Positions 10,334-21,127 of a stretch of 64,000 bases of DNA are shown here, one piece after another; within the stretch, counting starts at the first letter, position 1; each line of letters begins with the position of its first letter. Under the pieces are notes generated by a model. That model was not told the DNA's origin. It did no database searches and saw only the letters and a list, made by a program, of their open reading frames with translations. Source of the stretch: Acheta domesticus (Eukaryota; Arthropoda; Insecta; Orthoptera; Gryllidae); the NCBI GenBank assembly GCA_031308135.1, contig JAHLJT010008446.1, positions 167,256,744-167,320,743 on the forward strand. Direction: 5' to 3'. The position numbers were made by a program, and so were the translations under genes.

Positions 10334-10753
10334 CTAAAAACCGGATCGTTTCAAGAAAGCCTCAACATCGGACAATGGTACAGAAGGAATGTCGATACGA
10401 GTCTTACGAGTCGCTGATTTCGCCGCCTGGTCGGCCAGTTCATTTCCTGTGATACTCACGTGGCCTGGGACCCAACTAAGTACCAGGTCATAGCGGAGAG
10501 ACAGAATAAGATGCATTAGGCTTTGGACAGATAACGTCAGCTAGTCTGACGAAGGATGGGAGACAGCTTGAAGAGAGCTGAGAGAATCAGAACAGATAAC
10601 TACTCGCCGCAACGTCGCTGATTCGATGTATTTTAGGGCCTCAAGAATACATTTCGGCAGTGAATATACTGCATTGGGAGTGAAGCCGAAATGATTTGGT
10701 GGTCCTGATACAATAAAAACTACACGCCACCACATAGCTGCACGATGAACCAT
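10334..10753 (-). pseudogene. I-clade LINE RNase H domain
   Basis: Minus strand, two frames. The first (10,753-10,541) has NAVYSLPKCILEALKYIESA and VVICSDSLSSLQAV, the Glu and Asp-containing blocks. The second (10,516-10,334) has LVLSWVPGHVSITGNELADQ, the conserved WVPGH...GNE.AD block that ends the RNase H fold. This domain degrades the RNA strand during LINE retrotransposition and is typical of I-group elements. A frameshift and stop separate the halves. Confidence 0.88.
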
Positions 10754-10981
10754 CCGTGTATAAGAATAAATAATCCGGATAGGATTCTCTCATACCTTGA
10801 CACTGCTTCTGGTATACCAGAAGACTTGTAGTTTGGATAAATAGGAGAGTCTGAGGTCAATATTGGGAAGGAGGAGTTTCCAAGGGGGAATCCGGTCTCT
10901 TGTGGGTATCACAGGAGTGGGAAGATCGACATTTAGTTCCCGCAGAAGATTTAGCAATTTAATACCTGGGGGATGGGGAAA

Positions 10982-12470
10982 CTATGTTCGAGTAATACAC
11001 AAGGACTCATAATTTGGGTGGGTGATTATTCGATGACAAGAATGGACAAAGAATCCTGACACTTTAGCCCCATAAGAGGCTAATAAAATATCTCGCCTTT
11101 GGTTCAGAGATGGTTCTCCAGCTTCGGTCAAGAGGCATTCGATACGACTCGTGCGGTAGGCGCCTGTACTAATCCATATACCGGCGTTGTGAATAGTATT
11201 TAATGGCCGGAGGGTTGACGGAGAGGCTGACCCATATACAATGCATCCAATCCAAAATACATCGGATGAAGGTTCTATACAAACGTACGGTCTGCTCCCC
11301 AAGAGCTGCCTGTAAGGATACGGAGTAGGTTCACAGGTGACACACATCGGCTTTTCAGTTTGCTGATGTGATTTCGTCAAGTTGGGCTCTGATCAAAATT
11401 AAGCCCATGGAAAGTTGCAGACTCCACAAAAGGAAGACGATGGCTCCCAAGAAAAAGATCGTGGTGGTTATGGAGATGATGAATTCTGCAGGAGTGCATA
11501 CAGTTGGTTTTTGATGTGGAGAATTTGAAACCTGTCGCATCACTCCATTCCTGCAATTTGTTGAGAACAAGCTGTAATTGTCTCTCTATCACTTGCATAC
11601 TCTTGGAGGAGTACGAAATGGCAAAATCATCAAAGAAGAGCGATGCTTTCACCAGCTCTCGGATTATCGACAGTATTCTATTGATAGCGTTGGCAAACAG
11701 TGACACTCGGAATTGAAACCTGAGGGATCCCATTTTCTAGATGGTGACTGGCGAATACCCTGACACCAAGGCGGAAGCGGAAGTATCTAGACGAAAGAAA
11801 GGCTACTAAAAAAGGGGGAGCCGGCCGCTAAGATACCAAGAATGTATAGTGCGAAGAATGCCTTGTCTCCAGGTAGTATCATATGCTTTCTCTATATCGA
11901 AGAAAATTGTTACCAGGTGTTGAGGTAGCACGAAAGCAGTGGAGATCTGTGTGGTAAGGCTGAGGTGGTCCACGGTTGACCTGTTCTTCCTGAAACCACA
12001 TTGGATGGGTGTAAGTAGTCTCTTTTTCAGTAGCCAGAATAGACGCGTGTTCACTATTCGCTCTAGACGTTTGCATACACAGCTTGTAAGCGAGATTGAG
12101 AGATAGGTTGACGGTTTTGTCCGGTCCTTTCCTTATTTAGGAATTGGAAAAATAATCGCTTCACGCCAGGTCCTAGGAAAGGTATGTTCCATCCAAATCT
12201 TGTTGAAGATACGGAGGAGAAAAATACGTGCCTCCTCCGACAGGTGTTTTAACATTTGGTTGTGTATCTGGTCTGATCCTGAGCAGAACCTTTCCCATGG
12301 GCGAGGACACAGGAAAATTCATCCATGGAGAAAGGGGCGTTATAATCTTCCTCCAGCCAAGTTGAAAAGTCCAATCTGCATTTCTCCATTCCATTCTTCG
12401 TTTCCAAGACGCCAGGGGAGTAGTGTAAGGAACTGGAAGTACTTTCATAGTGACAGGCCAATTCCTCAAC
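10982..12470 (-). pseudogene. I-clade LINE reverse transcriptase
   Basis: Minus strand. SPWMNFPVSSPMGKVL-type finger remnants (12,469-12,173), then LLTPIQCGFRKNRSTVDHLS and VTIFFDIEKAYDTTWRQGIL (12,054-11,806), then SLFFDDFAISYSSKSMQVIE (the F-x-DD box) and LQEWSDATGFKFSTSKTNCM (11,733-11,377). A thumb/C-terminal region follows at 11,380-10,982. The second catalytic box reads FFDDF where family members usually have FADDF. At least four frameshifts separate these pieces. Confidence 0.88.
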
Positions 12471-12653
12471 TATTTCTTCTGGAGAAGTAATGAGATTTGC
12501 ATTGATAAGAAGTCCTAGGACATATTGTGAAAAATCTTTCTCGGATCTTTCGCCATACTATTTTAGGCAGGGTATGAAAAGAAAGAAGAAATATAGACTC
12601 CAGAAAGCGGTCTTACTTTCCAGAACTATTCTAGTTCTGGCCCGCTTTCTTTT

Positions 12654-13579
12654 CTAATCAATCAGGTTCGATGTGGTGGGGAACCTACTGAGCCTCACGA
12701 GTGCTCGCTTTCGGTCACGCACCGCGGTGGCACAGTCAGCATTCCACCTAGGCACAGGGACGCGTCGTGGCCGACACGTAGACATTGGAATTGCAATGGT
12801 GGTTGCGCGAAGAAGGGCGTCGGTGAATTGGACCACGAAGGCATCGATATTATTTGGAAACTTATCTGGCATTATAATTTTCTCGCTGAATGTATCCCCG
12901 TCGGCTCGATGGATTAGCCAGCGATATGGGTGGATAACGTCTAAATTAGGGATATTAAAGTGGACCAAAGTATGAAAATGGTCACTCCCATGCAGGTCAT
13001 CGAGAACAGTCCATTCTACGATGGTAGATATGGATGGACTGCAGAATGCCAGATCGATTGACGAAAAGGTGTTTGAAGCCATAAATATGATTCCCGGAAT
13101 TCAGATGAATTAATGCTCAATAATATTTTCGAGTATAGAAACTTTCGGGCAGGTCCTTGTGCCATCCCAGAGAGGACTGGTGGCATTAAAGTCCCCCACA
13201 ATAAGAAAAGGAGGTGGGAACTGAGAAAACACGTCTTTGAGCTCGTCTGTGACACGACTTGGCCAGGAAGAATGTGTATACTACACACCGTAAGAGAGAA
13301 GGACGGTAGGTGTACCCGAACGCAGACGGTTTGAAGGTCGGTTCGAACGTTATGCTCCTCAGAGCACAGGGTGTTGCGAATGAATACCGCGACTCCACCG
13401 TGAGCAACAAGTCCGACTTCTTGATCGAACCGATGGATGTTAAATCCGCGAAGACACAGGGGATGAGGAAGAAGATGTGTTTCCTGAAAACAGACTATAG
13501 ATGTTCTGTGGCGAGAAATTATCAATCTTAATTCTTCTGAGTGAGTGCGAAGACCATTTAAATTCCATGGGAGCGCCAT
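12654..13579 (-). pseudogene. I-clade LINE AP-endonuclease domain
   Basis: Minus strand. WNLNGLRTHSEELRLIISRH and IVCFQETHLL (catalytic Glu in QETHL) open the APE fold at 13,579; GGVAVFIRNT follows. In another frame (13,082-12,654) come FSSIDLAFCSPSIS and DDLHGSDHFHTLVHF, the SDH catalytic block. The enzyme nicks target DNA for target-primed reverse transcription. A frameshift near 13,080-13,200 breaks it. Upstream, a Lys-rich tail of ORF1 overlaps the start, as usual for this group. Confidence 0.88.
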
Positions 13580-13605
13580 TGTAAGGAATTATTTTTTTGG
13601 TAGCT

Positions 13606-13697
13606 TTTTTTTTCTTTCTCACATTCTCAAGCGTTGTAGAGGAACTCTCGTGTTGTTCCTCATCAACAGCAGAGTCATTCTGACTGCTGCTGGATAT
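13606..13697 (-). pseudogene. C-terminal end of I-clade LINE ORF1
   Basis: Minus strand reads SSSSQNDSAVDEEQHESSST and then a Lys-rich tail that overlaps the ORF2 start. It begins exactly at the gypsy LTR boundary (13,698). Its upstream continuation is found on the other side of that element at 18,993, where the reading frame joins without loss once the LTR element is set aside. Confidence 0.7.
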
Positions 13698-14322
13698 TGT
13701 GACGTAGTGGACAAGAAGAACACAGACGACTGATTTGTATAGTATTTACAGTATATTTACAATAATAAAATAAAAGATTATGATACAAGATTGAATCCCT
13801 TTGGCAACCTTTCGATTCTCTAAGCCGCGAAACCCCGCGACTGTCCCTAGGCCTAGCCCAGTACCTCTGCTCGAGAGCATGAGAAAGCTACGCGAAGTGC
13901 GAGCGTCGGACATAGAGTTCCCTGTAACTAGAAATGTTACATGGCCTGATGCCAACTTTGATCTTACACTCGAAGATCACGTGCAAGGTTGCACTGGAGA
14001 TACCTCCCGTCTTTCGACTCACTAGCGTATCCCGCGAGCGCATGTCGGCGCCGCAATAAATATCCCACGGCTCGTCCCCCACTCTTTCAGCGGCGGGCGT
14101 CATACGGCTCGCTAGCCAGCCCTCTCCAGGGAGCAACCGTCATTACCTAGACTCACGCCCGAGCGCGCCCTGTTGTCCAAGTTATTTTGGGACTGGGATT
14201 TTCCTGCCCCGCGCGCGCCAGCGAGGCGCCGCCGCGTTCCACCCCCATCCCCCATCCGGCTTAAGACTGGGATTTCCAAGCGAAACGTCACGCCGGAGCA
14301 TGAGCTACCTCGCGACGCTACA
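13698..14322 (-). repeat. 3' LTR of the gypsy-type element
   Basis: 625 bp, TGTGACGTAG...CGCTACA on the plus strand. It differs from the other LTR by scattered substitutions and one- or two-base indels (for example near 13,760, 13,890 and 14,160). A third copy, a solo LTR, lies at 60,094-60,712. The half at 14,030-14,320 is GC-rich and would hold promoter elements. Confidence 0.93.
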
Positions 14323-14353
14323 ATATGCTTGCCTGTGTCGGGGGGATTTCCCG
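14323..14353 (+). repeat. 31-bp copy of the outer flank inside the element
   Basis: ATATGCTTGCCTGTGTCGGG and the next 11 bases are identical to 18,993-19,023, which is host LINE sequence outside the 5' LTR. A normal element has no target sequence inside its 3' LTR. The join to RT sequence shows a CGGGAA microhomology. Confidence 0.9.
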
Positions 14354-14500
14354 CATTTTGTCCATCTCTTCCCGCAATATCTTAGTTTGTCTCGGCGACA
14401 TGCGGTAGGGTACACTTCGGACTACTTTATCAGTGTCAGTTAATTCAATGTCCATGGTCGTTACATCTGTAAGACCAGGTTTCTCACTAAAATACAGCTG
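14354..14500 (-). pseudogene. Gypsy RT, N-terminal fragment only
   Basis: Minus strand encodes YFSEKPGLTDVTTMDIEL and then VPYRMSPRQTKILREEMDKM, the usual opening of a Ty3/gypsy RT. It is in the same frame as the integrase C-terminus upstream, separated by one TAA, so integrase and RT once formed one polyprotein in that order. The RT stops after about 45 residues at the junction with the duplicated flank; the catalytic YxDD region is absent. Confidence 0.85.
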
Positions 14501-14503
14501 TAT

Positions 14504-16105
14504 TTACAAATGACATTTTTTGAGTGCTTCACGGAACTCGGGTTCAACCTTAGTACCGTTTAGCATTTCTTCCGCGTCAAAGTCGTCGGAATCTAATCTT
14601 AACGCGTAGCGGTCTAACGCGTCTTCCTCGCCTGCGGCTAGGACCGTCGCAGAACCGAGAAAGTTCACGTATTCAGTACGTTGGTGATACTTTTTCATCA
14701 TGTTGATGTGATACACGCGTGGTTCTTTCCGCCCCGGCATCTGAACTACGTAATTGTGTTCGGATATTTTCTCCCGAACTTCGCCTGGCCCGACCCACTG
14801 CACCGCGAGTTTCCGCGTTCTGTTAGGCGCCAAAACCAGCACCTTCGCGCCTATTTCAAAACTGCGCGAGATCGCCTTGCGGTCATACCACACCTTACGC
14901 TTACGTTGTTCTTCCGCCATTTTGGTATGGGCAAGTTCACGCGAACGCTTCAGTCTATTAATCAACTTGAACACGTGCTCAACCACCGTGCTCCCTTCGC
15001 TTTCAGCTGCACCAGCAAGCTTTTCGTAAAGCAGCGTCATGGGTGTGCGGAGATTTTTCCCATAGACTAACTTGGCTGGAGAAAAACCTATCGATTTGTG
15101 CACACTCGTGCGTAACGCGAACATAATTGCAGGACGCTGGCACTCCCAATCTGTCCCCGCCTCTAAACAAAGAACCTCATCAACCGGTTCATGGTTCTGT
15201 ACATCCGTTCTACGGCATTAGATTGCGGATGATAAGGCGAACTTCTAATTAACTTAATGCAAAATCTCTCGGCGAATTCCGCCATCAGTGTGCTAGTAAA
15301 GCAGGTTCCCTGATCTGTTTGAAGCTCTCGCGGAAATCCAATCCGACTGAACAAGTCTAATAAAGCTTCAATGACAGTGACCGTCGTCAAATCACGTATG
15401 GGAATAGCCTCGGGATATTTTGTGGCTAAAACACATTGCTGTTAGTATGAACTTGTTTCCTGACTCGGACTCGGGGAAAGGGCCACAAGCATCTACATTT
15501 ACTTTCTCAAACGCCTCACCCGGTATAGGTACAATTTTCAAAGGCGCGCGAAACTTCTCGCCGCCGTTACCTACGCGCTGGCAACTATCGCAGCTACGTA
15601 CGTAATTTTCCATATCTTTGTAACAGTTCGGCCAGAAGAAATACTTCGCCATCGCGTCCTTACTTTTTGTGACACCTAAATGACCGTGGGCGACTTCATG
15701 GCAAAGCTTCAATATAGTGCCACGATACACCCGCGGAGTCACAAGCATGGAGAATTGCTCACCGCGCTTGCTCTGCCGTTTCCGGAACAAAAGGCCGCGT
15801 TCTATAAAATAATCGCGCCGTTCCGTTTCTGGGCCTTCGGCTAGCTCGAATAGAGGTAAGAGCTCTTCATCCTGTCTCTGAGCTTTCTCAAATTCGGACG
15901 GGTCTAAACGGGCCAATGCAACGCTCCCGGAATCTACTTCAAATTCCGCGTTGTTTTCAAAAACATTGCCCGGGTCATTTACCTCGCCTAACAAGACACA
16001 AGTTTCCTCGTCCGGAGCTTTCGCGTCCGACGCAAGTGTTTGGGTTGCGTCGTGCGCCCGGCCGTTTCCTACGACCTCGCCTAGCTCGACCGCCCCTTCC
16101 CCCAA
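14504..16105 (-). pseudogene. Gypsy-type integrase
   Basis: Three minus-strand frames. 16,105-15,392 holds the zinc-binding HEVAHGHLG...CDSCQRV (HHCC) and VNVDACGPFPESESGNKFI with the first catalytic Asp. 15,390-15,163 holds QTDQGTCF (second Asp) and YHPQSNAVERMYRTM (catalytic Glu). 15,124-14,504 holds the post-catalytic region with VGPGEVREKISEHNYVVQMP, a GPY/F-like module, and VYHINMMKKYH. The enzyme inserts element cDNA into the genome. Frameshifts near 15,391 and 15,130 break the frame, but all catalytic residues remain visible. Confidence 0.92.
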
Positions 16106-16394
16106 AGCCCTCGTTCATGACCACAACGGTGCGTCACCAGGGCGCTCGGCGGCCGGCGCGTTGCTGGCGCCGCCGCCATCGCCTCCGGCCCCACCCCGTC
16201 GGCATGCCCGGCCGCCGTCTGGGCACGGGCGTGCGCACCCGCACAAAGAAACTGCGGTTCTAAAAACCCTTGCCTGATTCGGAGAGAAGCGTGGCAGATC
16301 GATTACTCAGAATGTAATATTCTAAGTCGCAATTTTTTCGCGACTGCGGCTTCGGTAATAAGCTTACCGAACGGGCCTACGGTTTCTACCTTAG
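16106..16394. other. GC-rich linker between protease and integrase
   Basis: About 290 bases with a strongly GC-rich core (16,130-16,250). No RT sequence lies here, where a standard gypsy element would have RT and RNase H. Coding content is unclear; it may be a rearranged or inserted patch. Confidence 0.5.
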
Positions 16395-16901
16395 CTACCG
16401 GTAGATTTTTCGGTGCCTCGTCCAAGGGCTGCTTAACCCATACGGATTCGCCGGTATATGATTCGGCCTGACGTATTTGCTGTTGATCAGATCAACCGTC
16501 GCACCAGAATCTCGTAAGAAAGGAAATAGGATTTCCGCAAACCGTGCCGAAAAATGTGTGAGGGAGCAACAATTTCCTGCGCACTGGTGTCGACAACTTG
16601 ACACATTTTTCTCGCTTGATTTAAGCTGAGGGCAGTATTTCTTAATGTGCCCCGGTTTTTTACATAAATAGCACGTGCGTTCCTGCGGCTTGTCGAATTC
16701 CGCGTTCCTATCTGCCTTGGGCGCTGCGGGCTTAGAAGTGGAGGGCACGCTCTCCGTCACCTTTTTCCACTTTTGTTCCCCCACAGGCTCCTTGTGATTA
16801 ACCTTAGAAAAATCTTTCCTATACGCACTAGAACCTATTGTTTTCGTAGGGGTCCAGCCTACGCGCCAGATCTTGGGACTGCGAAACCTCGCCCCAAACA
16901 T
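16395..16901 (-). pseudogene. Gypsy gag CCHC knuckle and protease
   Basis: Minus-strand frame with a zinc knuckle CYLCKKPGHIKKYC around residues 77-90, which binds RNA in the nucleocapsid, followed by FLRDSGATVDLINSKYV, the aspartic protease active-site loop (D-S-G). Family proteases continue with an ILG(R) block, not clear here. gag and protease are in one frame at this point. Confidence 0.85.
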
Positions 16902-17590
16902 CTACGAAATGGGCACGTATGTCCGCCGGCACCTTCCGTTTCATCTGATCGGTGACAGTCATATCTAATAATTGATCATAAGTTTCAACTTTCACTCCTG
17001 AAATCCATTTCTGGCAATAGTTCGTCAGTTCGCGAGCATAAACATTCCATGTAGTTTTCGCACCCTTTGCATGACTGCAAAACATCTGACGACATTTTTC
17101 AGGCGTTGAATTTGTACATATCCAAAAGCTGCGTTTTGATTTGATTATAATCCTGCTCTGAAGAATCTGATCCTACAACTAACCATGTATTTATTTCATT
17201 GGGAAGCAATCCCATTAATTGACTGACCCATTCTACCGGCGCAATGTCGAGCTGACGAGCATGCGCCTCAAATACACTTAAAAACAAGGTAATATCCTCA
17301 CTTCGCCTTTGAATTTATCCATTACATGGCTGATACGGATACTACTTCTGTTTCCCGAATCTCTACTACCTAAAGATTCGCGCGAGGTAGCCTGATTAGC
17401 TAATTTCAGCCGTTCGAGTTCGTACTGCCGTTCTTGCTATTTTTCCTGCCGTTCTCGCTCTTTTTCCTCGAGTTCGCGTAATCTTTCCTGCTCTTTTAGT
17501 TCCTTTTCTTCTACGATCCGCTCTCTCTCCTGATTGGCGAGTTCTCTAACAAACTCTTCCTCATATTGTTCGCCTCCCCGCGATCATTGT
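16828..17590 (-). pseudogene. Gypsy gag, capsid and N-terminal coiled coil
   Basis: Minus strand. Upstream of the knuckle, 17,085-16,828 has KWISGVKVETYDQLLDMTVT and MKRKVPADIRAHFVDVWGEV; 17,287-17,099 has APVEWVSQLMGLLPNEINTW. These match the capsid-like part of gypsy gag proteins. Between 17,580 and 17,390 the strand encodes a Glu/Arg/Lys-rich coiled-coil segment. Frameshifts occur near 17,090 and 17,300. Confidence 0.75.
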
Positions 17591-18364
17591 TTTTAGCCTT
17601 ACAACCGTTTCATTCCCTTCCAAACGTTTCTCCCAACTCCGTCGCGACCCTAACAAGCACCTCTTTCCTATAACCCGCCTAAGAAAGACATTTTTGCCTG
17701 AATTGATCCACGGCCAGTACAAAAAACACACTTACGTTCAGTTGACCTCGGTGTCGCGTGAGCGCCTTCTGGATCCGGTGTTCTGGCCTCCTTCCTTCCT
17801 CTCGTTCTGGTCCGTCCGGGATGTCTCCTTCTAGTGCCAGTACCACTACCAGCTCCAGTTCCAGTACCAGTTCCAGCTCCAGTTCCAGTGCCAATACCAA
17901 TTCCAGTTCCAAGTTTTAGAAAGAAAGGTTCCGAGTCGGAGTGTACCGCCCGAAACTACCGTACCGAATCACCGCACTTTCGGTTTCTCGTGGCGTGCAC
18001 GACACTGCCGGCGCCACGTATTTACGACGCGTATGCACCTTTAACTGCGGTGCACTGTCTTTACGCGTACTGTTCTGATTGATCAGCGCGTACCGATGGC
18101 TCTGATGCCACGCTAATGTCCCCGCGGATGCTACTGCCGGCTTCCGCGTTCCCCGTTCGTTACGAACGTAGTAAATGTATCCACAAAGCTGACTGCTACT
18201 ACGAGCCAAACGTGAGTCTTTAATCTGCTGTAAACTCCGTCGTGCATGTACTATAACCGCTGCTACCAGTTTTAGAAAAGAAACTGCGGCAATTGCCGCG
18301 GGCACCCCGGCGTGAGTTTACGATAACCGCTGCCACCAGTTTTAGAAAAGAAAGGTTCCGAGTC
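17591..18364 (-). other. Leader region of the gypsy-type element
   Basis: Non-coding in the minus orientation, between 5' LTR and gag. Next to the LTR the minus strand reads GACTCGGAACCTTTC then AACTGGTGGCAGCGG; the latter starts TGG and may be part of the primer site, though it is offset from the LTR. The block TTTTAGAAA(A)GAAAGGTTCCGAGTC occurs at both 17,914 and 18,340, so the leader carries an internal duplication. Confidence 0.5.
17838..17916 (+). repeat. Minisatellite of CCAGTTCCAGTA-type units
   Basis: Imperfect 6-bp units (CCAGTT/CCAGTA/CCAGCT) repeated about 13 times in the leader. Frames through it encode alternating E/L or P/V strings, an effect of the repeat rather than a protein. 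Confidence 0.9.
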
Positions 18365-18992
18365 TGTGACGTAGTGGACAAGAAGAACACAGACGACTGA
18401 TTTGTATAGTATTTACAGTATATTTACAATAATAAATAAAAGATTATGATACAAGATTGAATCCCTTTGGCAACCTTTCGATTCTCTAAGCCGCGAAACC
18501 CCGCGACTGTTCCTAGGCCTAGCCCAGTACCTCTGCTCGAGAGCATGAGAAAGCTACGCGAAGTGCGAGCTGTCGGACATAGAGTCCCCCGTAACTAGAA
18601 ATGTTACATGGCCTGATGCCAACTTTTGATCTTACACCCGAAGATCACGTGCAAGGTTGCACTGGAGATACCTCCCGTCTTTCGACTCACTAGCGTATCC
18701 CGCGAGCGCATGTCGGCGCCGCAATAAATATCCCACGGCTCGTCCCCCACTCTTTCAGCGGCGGGCGTCATACGGCTCGCTAGCCAGCCCTCTCCAGGGA
18801 GCAACCGTCATTACCTAGACTCACCGCCCGAGCGCGCCCTGTTGTCCAAGTTATTTTTGGGACTGGGATTTTCCTGCCCCGCGCGCGCCAGCGAGGCGCC
18901 GCCGCGTTCCACCCCCATCCCCCATCCGGCTTAAGACTGGGATTTCCAAGCGAAACGTCACGCCGGAGCATGAGCTACCTCGCGACGCTACA
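18365..18992 (-). repeat. 5' LTR of the gypsy-type element
   Basis: 628 bp, near-identical to 13,698-14,322. The plus-strand outer flank starts ATAT, matching the ATAT before 13,698. The first 31 bases of this flank are the sequence duplicated inside the other LTR. Confidence 0.93.
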
Positions 18993-20208
18993 ATATGCTT
19001 GCCTGTGTCGGGGGGATTTCCCGTTTTTTGCCACATGTAACCGATATCTTACAGGGGCTGGTGGATTGTCCGATGTGAATCTCGGGGACAGAAGAGGTGC
19101 ACGGGATTTTGATGACATTTTTTTGGGAGGCGGTATCTGCTTTGGATCGATTTCCGTAAGGGAAGTGGAAGTCGTCTATGGCTGGTGGAATTTTTTAGGT
19201 TTTTTGAACTTTGTGGGAATTATCACTTTCCCACCTTGAATACACGCCGTATCTTCAGGGAAGTCTATCGGCGACACCTGACAACGGAAGTGTGCTACTA
19301 CAGCTGGGGTACACTGAGTTTGGCAACTTGCTGTTACCCCCGGGGTTTTAGGACACTGCAGAAAGATCGTAACAGATCAACTGTGTTCCTGGTTTGGTAT
19401 CTACGTTTCGCCTCAGGGAAGGAAACTTTTTCGATCACCCTTATTTTTTTGGATTTCCCTTTCCCGGGGAAGGCGGGGCTATGGTTGTCGGTTGCGTGAT
19501 TGCCTTCGCAATTAACACCGTGAGGTTTTTTGTCGCATGGTTGTGGGTCGTGCACTGATGATCCGCCCTTCTCGCAAACCGTGCTTACGGGCGTACAACG
19601 CTGCTGGGTATTTCCAAACCTTTGCACTTGAAACAGCGCAAAGGGTTCGGCACGTACTGACGCACACGCAGGTTGTAAAAAGCAGTAATTTTCGTTTCCG
19701 GGAGGGATGGTCGGCCAAACATAAGGATCAGGGTCGAAGTAGGGAATCACGTTCCTTCCTTCTGATCATATACATCTCAGTGATGCCATAGGTCTTGAAA
19801 AAGGTTTAAGAAACCTTCCTCCGTTTCCGTAAATTCCTCGTGATTTACAACGCCTTTGCACTGGTTCAAGGTAGGATGAACCGTGATTACTACGTGGAGG
19901 CCGGCAATCTGCTTGGTGTTCTGTATTATATTGATTTATTCGTCGGTACGCGTTTCAAAAAGAATCGTTCCATTCCTCTGTCGCACGACCCCTTGGAGTT
20001 TCCTGTAAGCTTCTTCTATGGCTCGCGCCAGACGGACAGCACTCACAGTTTTAAAAGTTTTACCTTCCTCGGCACATGTCATGAGAAGGAAAGGAGGTTT
20101 CTTTGGTCGATCTTCTTCTTTGGAAAAGAAACTGTTCGAATCGATACTTCTTTCTGCACATCTCCTATTCCTTGCGGTTGAGGGCGAGGGAAAAGATGAA
20201 GTATCCAT
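18993..20208 (-). pseudogene. I-clade LINE ORF1 (gag-like), main part
   Basis: Minus strand. 20,208-19,936 encodes a Ser/Pro-rich start and KTFKTVSAVRLARAIEEAYR. 19,750-19,334 has FALFQVQRFGNTQQRCTPVS, VCEKGGSSVHDPQPCDKKPH and VNCEGNHATDNH, the serial zinc knuckles of I/Jockey ORF1 proteins. Some cysteines are substituted (FQVQ for FQCQ, CEKGG for CEKCG). Then comes FPEAKRRYQTRN, and a Pro/Lys-rich tail leads to the gypsy insertion point. ORF1 proteins of this group bind LINE RNA. The remaining C-terminus is at 13,606-13,697. Confidence 0.82.
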
Positions 20209-21035
20209 AGATGGATATCAGATTCATCCCCGTCGTCCCCACCCCCCACGGAGCCCAACGCGGGGCACTCCATCGGAGTGGCAGGGTTGCCTCGGAGATA
20301 TAGTTGGGGAATGTCACAGCGGTGCCCCGCCCTGGATCCCCCCGCTCACCCTGGAGTTCAGTGCAAGACCTAGTCCGAGCCGATTGATCGGGAGTGGGTT
20401 AGCTCCAGCCCGCCCGCTTTCAAGAGTCCGAGGCCAAAGCGAGTGTGTTGGAACCTACAGGGAATGTTCCCCAAAGTAAGTAAACAACGTACCTCTTAGT
20501 GCAAGGCACACAGAAGCACTAGGACTAGATAAGAAAACAAACAGGTCCCTCAACTGCTAGGGCACACATTCCCTCCGACACGGGTCGCCATGCACGGCAA
20601 ACACTTGAGTGGGTTCAGCATACAGAGATGGCCTGTGAGGAAGAAAAAGGAGTGAAAATAATGTACGTGATATAAAATGAGAAGCAAGAAGATGAAAAAA
20701 TGGAGAAAGGAACACTTGAGAGCCTTCTCTTTATCCCCCCGTAAGGATGTGGACCAACCCACCTGGATGGGTTGTCACCGGCAATACTCAAGAGTAAACT
20801 GATGCAAAATGGCGGCCTGAAGCCTGGTTTCAGGGGCTATCTCAAGGACACCGCGTATCGAGAAATATCTGCGATTTGTCGGAAACATCCGCGCATATGT
20901 CTGCGTGATCACTGTACCATACACTAGTGATTCCTATTACCTTGTGTTCTAGGAAAGACGTTACGCCGTTGCAGGATCGCGAAAATCCCTAGAGCACAGG
21001 TAGACACAAGTACACAGTACTGACCAGTTCCGCCA
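20209..21035. other. Probable LINE 5' region, no gene
   Basis: 20,209-20,480 is GC-rich and may be the 5' UTR of the I-clade LINE. 20,480-21,035 shows no recognisable coding or repeat structure. The 153-residue plus frame at 20,018-20,479 is antisense to ORF1 and was not called. Confidence 0.4.
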
Positions 21036-21127
21036 ACCATCAGTAGTAGTAGTAGCAGTAGTAGAAGTAGCAGTAGTAGTAGCAGTAGTAGTAGTAGCAG
21101 CAGCAGTAGAAGTAGCAGTAGTAGTTT
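21036..21127 (+). repeat. (AGT)n/(AGC)n microsatellite
   Basis: About 30 trinucleotide units, mostly AGT with interspersed AGC and AGA. It directly abuts the T6 run that is the poly(A) tail of the minus-strand R1-clade LINE. Confidence 0.95.

Larger units (their letters stand above)
10290..13605 (-). mobile_element. I-clade LINE ORF2 region (endonuclease-RT-RNase H)
   Basis: Minus-strand order is AP-endonuclease (13,579-12,654), RT (12,470-10,985) and RNase H (10,753-10,334), the architecture of I/Nimb-type non-LTR elements. Every domain is broken by frameshifts. The element's ORF1 lies beyond the gypsy insertion at 19,024-20,208, and a short gag C-terminal piece remains at 13,615-13,697, so the host LINE spans about 20.2 to 10.3 kb. 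Its 3' end is near 10,250 without a clear tail. Confidence 0.88.
13698..18992 (-). mobile_element. Ty3/gypsy-type LTR retrotransposon inserted in LINE gag
   Basis: Bounded by LTRs (13,698-14,322 and 18,365-18,992) that begin TGT and end ACA, with a 4-bp ATAT on both outer sides as target duplication. The internal part, read on minus, has leader, gag, CCHC knuckle, protease, integrase and then only the first part of RT. This order, with integrase ahead of RT, is that of Gmr1-like elements rather than standard Ty3/gypsy. Most of RT and all of its RNase H are missing, so the copy is defective. LTR similarity suggests a recent arrival. Confidence 0.88.

Noticed and set aside
17679..17912. Glu/Leu repeat protein
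   Set aside because: The E/L alternation is only the translation of the CCAGTN minisatellite in the gypsy leader.
20018..20479. 153-residue plus-strand frame as a gene
   Set aside because: It is antisense to the LINE ORF1 and its 5' region, Arg/Pro-rich from GC bias, and shows no domain.
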